Shown: positions 49,310-60,576 of the stretch, piece after piece
Layout: each line of letters opens with the position of its first letter
How positions within the stretch are numbered: the stretch's first letter is position 1
Source of the DNA: Osmanthus fragrans
Lineage: Eukaryota > Streptophyta > Magnoliopsida > Lamiales > Oleaceae
Length of the DNA: 64,000 nt
Direction of reading: 5' to 3'
NCBI GenBank assembly: GCA_019395295.1
Contig: CM033360.1
Span: 3,378,919-3,442,918 of the forward strand
Program-made: the position numbers and the translations under genes
Notes under the pieces: model-generated
What the model saw: only the letters and a program-made list of their open reading frames with translations
Told to the model about the DNA's origin: nothing
Databases searched by the model: none

Positions 49310-52300
49310 TTACCTCAGTAATGAAAGTGATAGAATTCTCCGAATATTGTTAGTACTACTTTGTAATTTAACTTCATTGCCTAGAGTTGAACTGTCTGCA
49401 TTTGCATGGTGTATAGCTTCTCCATCTTCTTCAGACTCCTTATGGGTCCCTGTGTTGCCATTCTCTTCCACTAATATTGACGAAGTAGTAGGATTTCTGT
49501 CCTCAGCAAATTTCTGAAGCTCGCCTTTGTCTTCAAAACTTTCCGAAGTCGTACATTCTTCATGATCCATCGGATAATTCAACTGGCCCTCATGTCCAGT
49601 ATCTTCACATAGTGCCGAGTTTCCATCTGATCCTCATAATTAGTTGGTTCATCAACATCAATATGTGTGTCAACTTCTTCGGTCAACTTCTCTTGATGAT
49701 GGGAACATAACAGGAGAGTCAAAAAATAGAATGAAGACAATAACTACTATGTAAAATTTGTGTAAATAGTACTTGTGTATATTTGGCATGTTAGACATTA
49801 ACATTATTTATACAATGTAAATGAGAAATAGGCATGTCAATTCTAATATAGAAACATGAAATAGTCACAAATAAAGTAATGCCATCAAATATTTTTATAT
49901 AATTCTGAAGCAATAAGAATCAATCTTCTCGAATCTTGATATGTGTACACATAGTTTTATGTTTTCCCTAGGATTTTGGCAAACCTGTTCGATATATGCA
50001 CCATTATGTGAATGCATCGTTGAATTCTCCAAAGGTAATGAACTTTGGGACAAAATTTCACTGGAAACTCCTGTTTTAAGTTCATCTAGCATGTTGTTTT
50101 CTACTGCTGTGTCAAACTGCCCAACCTCCATTTGGATATTTTGCTGAAATTCTGATAGGTTATCCATGGAAAAGTTTTGTTGTAGTACAGATTGGGGGGA
50201 TGAGCATGGACTTGGGGCAGCAGGAATTTGTTCAACATTCGGCGATACAGATGCTTGGGGATCATCAAACTCCTGAGAAGTCCCAGAAGTTCCAACTTCG
50301 GAACAACACGGTTCATCTTCACTTCGATGAAGTACTTCGAGACTATTATGATCTTCAAAAGGTGTTAAAGTAGTCACCATTTCTTCATGTTCAAGCACCT
50401 TTTTCAATCTACTGTCAGAATCTTTAGAAGATATTCCGTCATCAGATTCCGAACCTGACTTACATTATCTTCAGTATATTCTGAATCAATTGTTAAGGAC
50501 TGTTCTATCTGGTTCCCTCCTTCATCCTGCATCATTTCTGAACCATTTACATTGCAAATGGCATTCAATTCACAACTTCTCACAGGGATCAGAAGGTTCC
50601 TATTCATCATCAAAAGAGAAACAAAAGTAAATGCACAAATGATTTTTGGCCTCCATGCCCTCAAAAAAATTGCAGAATACACAACTAACTCACTACTCAC
50701 AGTTTAAAAAAACAAAATGAGAAAAACCCATCCTAGAATAATTTACAACTTCATTAGCCACTGCCTTGCTTTGGTCTAGAAGTGTTTGGAACTTTTTTTG
50801 TAACCAGCATGTGTGAAGGTTTATTCACAATGTTTCATGTTGATTTCGTGCTCTCTCATGTGCCAGAAACTACAAATTTTCATTTGATAATTACCTGTGC
50901 AGAAACTAAACAGCTCTGCAATTCTCCACGATTCTTCGTGCTGGCCTGACAGCTGTTAGAAAAGCCAGTCATGGGAGAAATGAATGCTCACCAATAGAAT
51001 TTTGTTCAGTGATTTTCTCTTCCTGTGTTCTTGACAAAGTCTTATCCTTAGACATGTTAACTCTTGAAAATCCAACTTCGATGATATCATTCCTGCTGAT
51101 CTCATGTACTTTTGTTGATCTTGATTCATTTTCATCTATTCCAGATAGGTGAGATGATGCTGCCCACAAGTCTTCAATACTCGAGGTAATCTCCTTATCC
51201 AAATCCACATCATATATTGAAATTTCTTCATCCTGAGATGACGAGTTTTCATCAAGCATTAGAGGAGAATTTACTTCTAAAAACTCCAACTTGCAAGCCA
51301 GACGCAGTGGAAAGAGAACAAATGTGATGGTGCAGAGTCTAATTAGCATAATAAAGGCCCTCCTCTGCTTTCTATCTTCAGAAACGATCATTGTAGCTAG
51401 AGAAGCAATGGATTTTAATTTTGCATCTTTCTCTATCTTATAGAATGATCATCCTTTTCTGAAGAAGATGAGCTTGGCCTACGATTGACATCTTCAATTG
51501 GAATCAGTTCTGTCTGCAATTCAACATTATCTTCTTCATTGTGATGTTCACGCACTTGCATGACTTCTTTGATCTGATCATCTGCACTGTCGACCTTTGT
51601 CTTAGGCTCAGGTTCTTGAAATTGATCTGGCTCTAGTATCATGTTGATTTCGCTATCTGTAATTTTTTATTTAGCTATCTTGCATTTTTCCTCTGCCCGT
51701 GTTTGTCCATTTTAAAAATTATTTTTATTTTTCAGTTATTTTGAGGGGAACAAATTGAACAATGAATTGTCATTCATATTTTTTTCATTACAATCACAAA
51801 CTATAACATAGATCATACGGTGGAGCAGGAGTAATATGGAAAGATCTGAAATAATAAAGATTTTGTTCACCTAATTGGTTTCCTGGTTTAGAACATTCAA
51901 TTCCTTTGGAAGCTCTCTGTCTCAATCCAAAGTTACGAAACTCTGGGGTGTCAGTACAACCTTGCATGAATTCCCTGGGTAAGGAAGCCCCTAAACTGAA
52001 ACTCTTGTGCCTGCAGAACATTACATCCTTGTTCTGAACTGTCATAAACTCTTGATGGAAACTGTCCAATGTGAGATCAGGTTTTTCCTCAGAAGGATCA
52101 TAACGAAGATCGAAAGGATTGCACATAGGTATTAAAACAGAAGGAGCTGAGCCCGGACCTGGTGAAAGCTGACCACTGTTATTCGAAAGAAGATTGTTTT
52201 TTGGTATTGTAATATGAGCAATTTGAGCCACGGGATTGTTTGTGACCCATGTTCCTCAGGGTCCTTCTAACCTGAAGGCTGAACAATTTCCTTGCTTGCC

Positions 52301-52939
52301 TTCTTGCAATTAGATTCTCCAATCTTTTGTTCCTTTCAATCTCCGAAGTCCCAAGATCCATGAAATTCTTTTGATCATCTGCAGTCCATTCCATAGCCTT
52401 ATTACCAGCCTCTTTGGCCCCCTCTTCATCTTCTGTGTCCTCTCAAGTTCCTAATTCATACGAGCCATTACAAAATTCCAGTTTTAGACTTTTAGATAAT
52501 GAAAAATCGACCACCACCTCCAGAATTTCTTTTGGGTACTCTCCTTTGTCAACCAAATCATAATTGACGCTGGTCGAGAAAATAGTAGTTTTCCCCTCCA
52601 CATTGTTTTGTGAATCATCATCATCTTCTCTCCTAATATTTTTCTCTCTTCTTCGTCTAACAAAGTGAACATGCTTCAAACACTTCCCGTTTCTACCAAA
52701 ATTGAACTTCCATCATTATTCTTCTCATCCCTTTTATAAAGACTATGAAAGATTCTAAGAATGACAGCAGTAGAAAAAATAAAGGGAAACAAATAAAACA
52801 AAAACCATAACACTGATGGAAAAATTATATACAGGAGAAAAAAGAATGACAAAGTAAATGAAACAAATGGATACTTCATAGCAGTATTAACCAAAGTTTT
52901 GGATGAAAATCTAAAAAAAATTTGAACATCAACATCCAT
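49310..52939 (-). pseudogene. AT5G17910-like membrane protein gene, decayed
   Basis: The N-terminus (52676-52939) has two hydrophobic segments (PFVSFTLSFFFLLYIIFPSV; WFLFYLFPFIFSTAVILRI), as in the uncharacterised plant family of AT5G17910, AT2G29620 and AT1G07330. The family signature MEWTADDQKNFMDLG and EIERNKRLENLIARRQARK is at about 52270-52392, followed by GSAPSVLIPMCNPFDLRYDP, EEKPDLTLDSF and MFCRHKSFSLG (51794-52231). Acidic, Ser-rich segments follow (EEISIYDVDLDKEITSSIED; DDPQASVSPNVEQIP; down to 49310). Disruptions: a frameshift near 52680, an in-frame TGA at about 52440 just before EDTEDEEGAKE, and a frameshift near 52240. These look like decay rather than introns, though assembly indels could mimic it. 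Family function is unknown. Confidence 0.65.
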
Positions 52940-54096
52940 TTATTTACAAGAAAAAATGATTTACTTTTTCACAGAATCATTTCAATTTTGCAAAATATCT
53001 AAACCAGTGTTATCTTAGAATCAAATTATTATCTCGCATTTTACAATCCTATTAATGCATATAGAAAAAAACACTCAATCAAATTTGACAAGAACTAAAT
53101 AAAAGAGAAAATAAAAGGAAAAACATAAATCAGAGAAAGAAAAAAAAAACCCTCATACTAAAATCAACAAAATTACTTTCTTTTGTGGAAATTAAGTGCC
53201 AAAATTCCTCTAAGGGGCAGTATTGAAACAAACATTCGTAGCTTTTACCTGAAAAGGCCAATGAGTTCACTCTCTCTTGATGATTCTCAATAGGGCATAG
53301 CAAATCTATGTTTGGCTGACAGCTTCGTCTCATGCTGTATGTAAGTACATGTCTACTATTGTTCTACTGAATTACCAGTATTCAGGAAGCGCCAACCAAG
53401 AAATGAACCGTTGAACATGTCGGTTTGATCGCTTCAATGGTCGTCCGAGTTTTGAGTCATTAAAATATATTACAAAATTAATTGACTTTTCCTTTTTTGA
53501 AAAATATAATATAATAATATATTGACATTTACTTTCTTTTATAATGTCGAGAATTTAATCATAAGAAAATAGTCTATTTTATACAATTATGAGAATATTA
53601 ATTAATATTTATTCGACTATGGACATTGTAGGCCAATCATTCAAAAAAAATAAATATCTTTTTATCTATTTCTTCTGAGTTATGCTAGTCAAACAGAATC
53701 ATTGACAAATCGTCATGTTGACAGGACGCCTATGTGACACCCCCCGATTGGAGGGGGGTGTCGGCCGACAAGCTTTATTGATTTCATCTAGATACATTTT
53801 CATGTTTTTGTCATTTATTAATAAGAACCACTAGTTCGGAGGTGATTTTTTGTAAGGGAGTGTAGATGAATGCGTGGGTGGTTGATATTGATCGGAAAAA
53901 ATAAAATTTTCAATTGTTTTATGTGTTGATATGCATTTAATTATTATAATAATTGATATTTATTTGTACTTTTTAAGAAGTTGTAGGATTTTATTAGTAA
54001 CATCTCCTCTTTTTTTTCTTTTTTTTTTTTTTTTTACAACTTTATTTTATTTTTGTTTATTTAAATTTAAATATAGGACAAATTCATCATTCAATG
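52940..54096. other. 5' flank of the decayed gene; spacer
   Basis: AT-rich. It contains a perfect 10-bp GC hairpin at 53736-53762 (see findings) and a long T run near 54008-54036. No gene. Confidence 0.4.
53736..53762. other. Perfect GC-rich hairpin
   Basis: GACACCCCCC, a 7-nt loop GATTGGA, then GGGGGGTGTC. It is followed at once by the palindrome TCGGCCGA. No poly-U tract or gene end makes it an obvious terminator. Confidence 0.8.
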
Positions 54097-54104
54097 GTTC
54101 AAAT

Positions 54105-54622
54105 TAGGGATGGCAATTTAACCTGTCACGTCCCGTCCCGACTCGACGGGACCCCGCCCCTAATGGGAGCTAAAAAATTCGTCCCGACGGATTGGTAGGA
54201 CGGGACAGGGTGTAAAGGGTCGCCCCGTGGTGGGTAGCAGGGCGGAGTGGGGCGAGGATGTCCCGCTCCGTGAAAAAAATAATTAAAAATAAAATTTTAA
54301 TAATTGATTAGTTTTAATCAAAGTAAGTTAATATCTTGATCGAAAATATTAGAAAAAAATTTAAAATATATGAAATGACCTTTAGATTTTGGGTTAAGGG
54401 TTAAACTTTAAATAATAACATCACTCGAATTTTTGAAAATATAAAAAAAAAAATTAAATTAAATGGGACAACAAACAAGACAAATTCTTGTCCCCCGTCC
54501 CTGCTCCAATCCGCCTCGTTCTAAGGTGGGGTGGGACACGGGACGAGCGCGAAGTTGTAGGGAAGCGGGGGTGGGGCCGGGTGGAGGTGCGCCATCCCGA
54601 ATCCGTCCCATTGCCATTCCTA
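54105..54622. mobile_element. hAT-like MITE with TAGGGATGGCAAT ends
   Basis: Starts TAGGGATGGCAAT and ends ATTGCCATTCCTA, inverted termini typical of a widespread plant hAT MITE. Flanks GTTCAAAT (54097-54104) and ATCCAAAT (54623-54630) match at six of eight bases, a decayed duplication. Internal GC-rich blocks (CGTCCCGTCCCGAC...; GGGGTGGGACACGGGACG) are themselves inverted. Confidence 0.8.
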
Positions 54623-54892
54623 ATCCAAATGGAGGGAGCGATACTATTATTTTTTTTTTTTTTTTTTTTTTTAGAGATTGTTGATGATTTATGCTAAAAA
54701 AAACTTTTTAAGGGTTATCTTTCACAAAGGTCGAGGACGAAAAATAGAATTTTATCATAAATTAATGTACTCTATAAATTAATAATTTTTAATTATTTAC
54801 AAAATTAATAACTCTTTTACTAAATAAAATTTGTATTATCTATACATTATCAATTTATTGAAGTTATATTGCATCAACCTTCCTATGTAAAC
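54623..54892. other. AT-rich spacer between two hAT-like elements
   Basis: A T run (54650-54673) and AT-rich DNA; no gene. Confidence 0.4.
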
Positions 54893-55341
54893 AGTGGTGA
54901 CAATCGATCTAAATCGTTTGCTGACTCGACTCTAAAAAACTTAGCTCATGGACGGCTCGGTTGGAGAGCTCGGCTAGCCAACTTCGGCGAGCCTGGCTCG
55001 TTAGTGACAAAAAAAGTGACCGTTTGGGCACTTTTCAAAATGTATTTGAAACTTTTGTGACCTTTTTTTTTTTTTTTTTTTTTTCTATCTATAAACATCT
55101 CTCACTTTAAATCATTTTTCTCACTACAAATTCTACAATTTCTCTTCCATACTCTTTACCATTCTAATTTCTAAAATTCCTTCATTACCTACTCTACAAT
55201 ATTTTACTTATTTACATTCTACAATTCCTCTACTATCCACAATTATATTACAGTTACATACATAAATCACAATCCATTCCTCAAGTTTTCTAAGTATTGC
55301 CAATGAAGTATTGTGCCAAACACATGAGTCATAGTCAAAAC

Positions 55342-55852
55342 AGTGTTCTAAAAATCGCGCCTAGACACGAAGCGCAACTAAGATATTTCGCCTTGAACCC
55401 AAACGAGAATTAAGCGGTCAATAAGAATGTTGACCGCTTAATACACACGCATTAAGCGGTCAACATTCTTATTGACTGCTTAAATTTATTTATTTTTTTT
55501 TTACTTTTCATTTTCATTAAATGTACATTTTTTTTTATTTTTTTTTGTAGATGAAGAATAATATATTAAATTAGAGTCCGATAAAAAGTTAGATAAAATT
55601 TAAGTGACAGACTATCTATGTTATGTAATTATGATTTTGAAACTTATCTTTTTTGTATAAATTATTAAGTACATACAATATTTTATAATTTTAAATATTT
55701 GGTATATATTATATGAATTATTGAATATTTTTTACAATGATTAAAAATTTAAAATCAAAAAACGTTTTTTTATGCCTAAATTTCACCTAGGTTCGTAAAG
55801 CTTGAAACTTGGCCTCCACGTCTAATCACGCTTTACGCTTTTTAGAACACTG
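55342..55852. mobile_element. hAT-like MITE, 511 bp, nested in another hAT
   Basis: Starts AGTGTTCTAAAAATCGCGCC and ends TTTTTAGAACACTG. Flanking GTCAAAAC (55334-55341) and GTTAAAAC (55853-55860) match at seven of eight bases. Same family as 37382-37669. Contains a strong internal hairpin at 55409-55484. Confidence 0.85.
55409..55484. repeat. Internal 34-bp-arm hairpin of the nested MITE
   Basis: Arms 55409-55442 and 55451-55484 pair with two mismatches around the 8-nt loop ACACACGC. The core repeat is TTAAGCGGTCAA. Confidence 0.9.
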
Positions 55853-56977
55853 GTTAAAACCATAAGTATTTAAGTGCGTTAATACGTCAACTGAAAGATG
55901 AATCATACAACCTATATGATTCAAAGTACATTCAATAATGATTTCACTTCCTAAAAACCTTTAAAGAAAAAAAATGATTTCTTGATTTTTTTAAGAAAGC
56001 AAAATCAATAACTAAACGTAACTTTGAATCATATGGGTTGAATGATTCCCCATTCAATTGACGTGTTATCAAACTTAAATAGCTGTGGTTCCCACTAGGA
56101 CTTCATATATTTTGATATGGCAAAACACTTCATTAAAGATACTTAAAACTTGATACAACACTCATTTTTACAATAGAAGTATGCCAAAATTGCATATTCT
56201 CAGGTAAATGATAAAATCAAACTTTGTTACTTTCTTAAAAATATTTTGATTTAAAAAAAAATTGTACACGTAACAAATTGTTCGTATATAATTTTAAGTG
56301 TGTCTATTTGAAAGCAGTTGGTCCCAAACTTGGATAAAAAGAGAAGGGTTTTCAAAAAGAAGTTTTCAAATCTAATTTTAAAATTTCGAATCTCAATTGC
56401 AAAACACCAGATGATTGAGTCAATATTTTTTGTTCTGTTAATCTTTTTCTTAATATGTATGTGTTCACCTGTTTCATCCTTCACGCACTCAAATTGATTA
56501 TATGGAGAAAGAAATGGGTAAACACATACATTGTAAGGAAAATGCTCGCATGACTAAAATTTTTACTTAATCATCCGAAATCGAAAACAAAAAACCCATG
56601 TGTTTGTCAGAATGCTTCATTACCGATACTTGAAAAACTTGAGATGAGTAATTTATAAAATAAAAAAAAATAAAAAAAATTGATTAAAAAAAAGTATTTT
56701 TGACAAGTTGTTCGTGTACAGTTTTAATTTCGCACTACTTGAAAATAAGTAGCCATTCTCAAACTCGAATAAAAATAATGAGAATTTAAAAAAAAAAAAA
56801 AAAAGCTCGTCACGAGTTCAAGGGCCAAGCCCTTGACAAACGAGCCATGAGCTCGGCTCAGCTCGTGTCAACAAGGGTCGAGTCAACTCATTGCTACCAC
56901 TTGATGTAAACAACGAAATACATGTATTTAACTAGTGACATCCACAAAGGTGCACTACAGTAAGGATCACCTCCATG

Positions 56978-58012
56978 CAGGGGCAAATCCAGCACCTGGT
57001 GAGCTAGAGCGGCCGCTCATGCTGGATTGGCCGGAGTCTTCAGGAAGTTAGTACTCCGCCGGGAAGAAACGAGCCAGACTGCCAGAGGAAAGCTGGAGAA
57101 GATGACGCTACAGTGGCTGAAACAGAGTTGAGGTTTGGGCCTTTTTTTTTCCTTACCTTTAAATTGGGTCTTATTTAAAAGAGGTCCAAATAGAATGGCC
57201 CAAGAGATGAACGTATTTTTGGTATAATTGGTCTTTGTGTGTTGTGTGTTACTCTAGGTTACCATTACGAATTGGGAGAGATTGGAAAGGGACTGGAGAG
57301 GAGGAGACGACTCACGACCGATCATGAGGGGGAGAAATTGTTGGCCGGCGACTCATGTGTGCGAGTCGTGCGACAGTGGTAGTGGAGTCGTTCGTGGACT
57401 GGACTGGGCAGGTGGTAGTGGAGTCGTTCGTGGACGGTGTCACGGTGGACTGGAGATGGGAGACCTGCGATTGGAGTTTGGAAGTTGGATTGGAGTTGGA
57501 GAGGAGATTGGAGTTGGATGCCGTGATTGTGAGCCTGTGGGTGTGGCTTGTGGGACTTCGACTTCGAGCCATTGAGACTGTTGTCTGCCGATAAACTGGT
57601 AATGTGTTGCTAACCTAATTGCCTACCTTGCTGTGCGGCTGTGCCTGTGTAACTGTATTGTTATGCCTGTGGCTCAGACTGAGTGTGTTGACGTGTTGAT
57701 GTGCCTGTTTCTTTGGATTATTGTTTATGATTTATGAATTCCTCTTGATGCATTATGAATTATGGATTTACTGTTTATGATTATGAATTAGGGTTTATGG
57801 TTTAGGGATTTAGGAATTAAGGTTTATGAATTAGGGATTTGGGAGTTAGGGATTTGGGAATTAGGGTTTATGGTTTAGGGATTTAGGAATTAGGGATTTG
57901 GGAATTTGATTTAGGGAATTTAGGTTTACGAAATTAGGGATTTCGGAATTCGGTCAACGGTCAACGGTCAAAGTCCCGCCCTAGCTAGACTTGGAAGCTG
58001 GATTCGCCCCTG
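56978..58012. mobile_element. hAT-like element with CAGGGGC ends, 1,035 bp
   Basis: Starts CAGGGGCAAATCCAGC and ends GCTGGATTCGCCCCTG, near-perfect 16-bp inverted termini, flanked by perfect CCTCCATG duplications (56970-56977 and 58013-58020). It has a GC-rich part (57280-57600) with GTGGTAGTGGAGTCGTTCGT duplicated in tandem, then a telomere-like stretch (57780-57940). No transposase is seen. Confidence 0.92.
57780..57950. repeat. Degenerate telomere-like repeat inside a hAT element
   Basis: Nine TTAGGG hexamers in about 170 bp, several as the plant telomere unit TTTAGGG, interspersed with GGATTT, GGAATT and GGTTTATG. Confidence 0.85.
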
Positions 58013-58569
58013 CCTCCATGGCTAGTCACTCGTTACATGCAATAAATAGGTCAAGCCATAACACATGGGAAGCTATATGACTCAACTTCAACATAATGAC
58101 TTTGATATAGTTAGTCTTGAGCTACATACGCGACCCCGTATCTACTAAATTTGTTCACAAGAGTACTCTGAAAAAAAAAAAAAGGAGCTTTCGTCTCTCC
58201 TCCCCAACCATTAGTAAAGTTCATGTCTTTTTTAATGCAGTCTTCTTTTCTCTTTTGAGTCAGGTTCTTAAGACAAGTGACATAGTTTTTTGAATTTCTC
58301 TTCTGCCTATATTGTATGTTAGTTCAAGATCAAAACTTGATCTAATAGAGACTGGACCTCTACTAAAAGTAGGTGCGCATTCTATGGAATTTAGCAACTT
58401 CCTCAATTGGAAAGATCACGAAACTACAATTTTTCTTAAGCGGACAAGACATTAATATTTTGACAACTTTATAACGTGTCATTCTTTATTCTTGGGCAAA
58501 CCACGTAACTCCTCGATTAACTTGGAAACTAAAAAAGTTTGATAATTGATGTGAAAAAAAATGGGAAAA
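58013..58569. other. Spacer, no gene
   Basis: AT-rich; nothing recognisable besides the target duplication at its left edge. Confidence 0.4.
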
Positions 58570-58769
58570 TGCCCCACATACGTCCCCTGTATTGACCCTA
58601 TGTAATTTTTTTTTTGGAAAATTTCCTAAATCATACTTTAAGAATAGTGTATATCCAAAATAAAAAATTAAACTTCAAATTTCCAAAATCAGATATTCAT
58701 TTAAAAAATATTCATAATTTATTCAATTAATTATATATTTTATTCATTAAATAAATTAAGATCACATAT

Positions 58770-59035
58770 TTACACAATTTGGTCACAGATCGAAATTTAT
58801 TAGGTCACAAATTTTTTTCGAGATCACGGATCGAAATTTATTAGGTCACAGATTTTTTTTAACATCACAAATCGAAATTTATTAGGTCACAGATTTTTTT
58901 CGAGGTCACGAATCGAAATTTTAATAAGTCACAATTTATTTTCAAGGTCACATGTCAAAATTTATTAGGTCATAGATATTTTTCGAGGTCACAGATGTGA
59001 ATTTTAATAAGTCACAATTGGTCACAGATTAGCCA
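58770..59035. repeat. Minisatellite, period about 45-52 bp, roughly five copies
   Basis: Units contain GGTCACAGATCGAAATTTAT, TAGGTCACAGATTTTTTTCG and variants, alternating in a diverged direct array. Confidence 0.85.
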
Positions 59036-59498
59036 ATTTAGTGTTCACAATTAATCAAATAATCTGTGACCACCGTCCGACAACCATCGCCGTCCCCGCC
59101 ACCACCACCACCTCCACCTCACAAGCTGATCTGGAAATCACTATCACAACCATCACCGCACAAATCAACATAAAAAAGTCTCAAAACCATCACAAATCGC
59201 AAACCTCCACCGCACCCAAACCACCTACACCAAAAACTACCCCCATCCACCAACGCCGCAGCCACCCAAAAACTGCCCCCGTCCACCAATGCCGCTACCT
59301 CCACCACGACCTCCACCACCAAAAATTATCACAATGACCACTCCACCGCAACACAATCCCCAGATGCACGACCATCACCACCACGCAACCATTGCAATAG
59401 CCCAAGGTCATTCCCACCTTCACCAACACATTACCACCGTAGTCGTTCCCACCTTCACCACTCCACAAACCAGATTCCAGAAAAGCGCGCGTAAACAA

Positions 59499-59605
59499 AA
59501 AATACAAATCGGGGCAGCACCACTGCCAACCAACATAAAAAATGCAGATCGGGGCAGCACCACTGCCACCTACCATAAAAAACGCAGATTGGGGTAGCAG
59601 CAGCG
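59499..59605. repeat. Short tandem repeat, period about 41 bp, 2.5 copies
   Basis: Units read GCAGATCGGGGCAGCACCAC, then TGCCA and CATAAAAAA, with the third copy cut short. Confidence 0.85.
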
Positions 59606-59990
59606 CCGAGGTCATTGAGCTTCGCGCGACGTTGCCTTGCCGCCTTTGGTTGGGCCGCTGCAGCGAGGAACGGAGGAGAAGGAGAGATGAAGGTAGTTCC
59701 GCCACTGATTAATGGTGCTCTACCGCGCCTTATCTTGTCGCTGAATCAGTGATGATTTCAGGTGCCGAAATAGGGTAGAAATGGAGAGGGTCTGTGGAGA
59801 GAGACGGGGAGGAGGAGGCGTTGGTTGGAGGCAGTGAAAATTAATTAGGTTGAAGAAATATTGGAATATAATATATTTAGTAAAATATTTAACATCTCTC
59901 TGATTTTGGAAATTACAAACCTTAAACCTAAATTAGGAAATGAGATCTTTAAAAGTAAGGTGGGGTGTAATTTCCACTCTTTTTTTTCCC

Positions 59991-60576
59991 CTTGTACTGA
60001 AGTGTGATTGAAAAAAAAATTTAACAATATTTTTGGATTTTGACACTCATTCGTAAAAATAGTATATAAGCGGTTTTTGAAAATAATGTGGAGGGAAAAA
60101 ATTGGATAAAGAAATTAATTGTATTTTAAACTGACAAATAATAAAGTGTTATGTGGATGTTACGTGATTCTTTCTGTAAACATTGGTGTATTGACAACAA
60201 ATAATGATTTTTACTTCAATCCCGCTACACATACTCGACGGTTTGCCCGACCTCCCCTCCCCCTCCTCTCACATTAATGGCGAGTGAATCACATTTGTTG
60301 GAAAGTGAATTTCAATTTCATGTGAAAGCACCGATCTCATTAGATAACTCAAAAGATAAGTCAAAAAATACAAGGGAGTTAACCTTTTTACTTTTTACTT
60401 ACATGAAGAAAAAGAATCCAAATAGGCAAATTGCCACATGATATCCTGTGTGCGCGGACATTTAACGGTCAAAATACATCGCCCCCAATCTGCTTCCCCT
60501 CAAAATCTATGTATATGTATATATGATTCTGTGTATTCAATTTGAATTTATTTTCTGAAGGTTTTCTGCATAAATT
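59991..60576 (+). promoter_or_regulatory. Upstream region of the FTSH gene
   Basis: Spacer and leader. TATGTATATATGATT at about 60511-60525 is AT-rich enough to serve as a TATA region, 60 bp from the ATG. No other signal is clear. Confidence 0.35.

Larger units (their letters stand above)
54893..56903. mobile_element. hAT-like non-autonomous element, 2.0 kb, with nested insertion
   Basis: Starts AGTGGTGACAATCG and ends CATTGCTACCACTTG, flanked by perfect ATGTAAAC duplications (54885-54892 and 56904-56911). Sub-terminal GAGCTCGGCT-type motifs lie at both ends (54965-55005 and 56800-56870), as expected for transposase binding regions. No transposase reading frame is present. A second hAT-like element is inserted at 55342-55852. 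Confidence 0.85.
58570..59990. mobile_element. Probable inverted-terminal element with GC-rich core
   Basis: ATTTCCAAAATCAGA occurs near 58679 and, inverted, near 59898, and similar text around both (AAACTTCAA / inverted TTTAAGGTTT; CCCCAC-rich outer ends) suggests decayed inverted termini. Inside lie a minisatellite (58770-59035), a C-rich Pro/His/Thr-like region (59085-59470) and a short tandem repeat (59499-59605). The outer edges are not resolved. Confidence 0.4.

Noticed and set aside
53736..53762. Rho-independent-type terminator
   Set aside because: The stem is GC-rich, but there is no U tract and no bacterial gene; plant nuclear genes do not use such terminators.
57282..57594. Reading frames of 79-97 codons in GC-rich DNA
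   Set aside because: Three overlapping frames are open because of base composition, within a hAT-like element. No domain was recognised.
59041..59705. Proline/threonine/histidine-rich reading frames of about 100-136 codons on both strands
   Set aside because: They arise from C-rich, repetitive DNA inside a probable transposable element and overlap on both strands.
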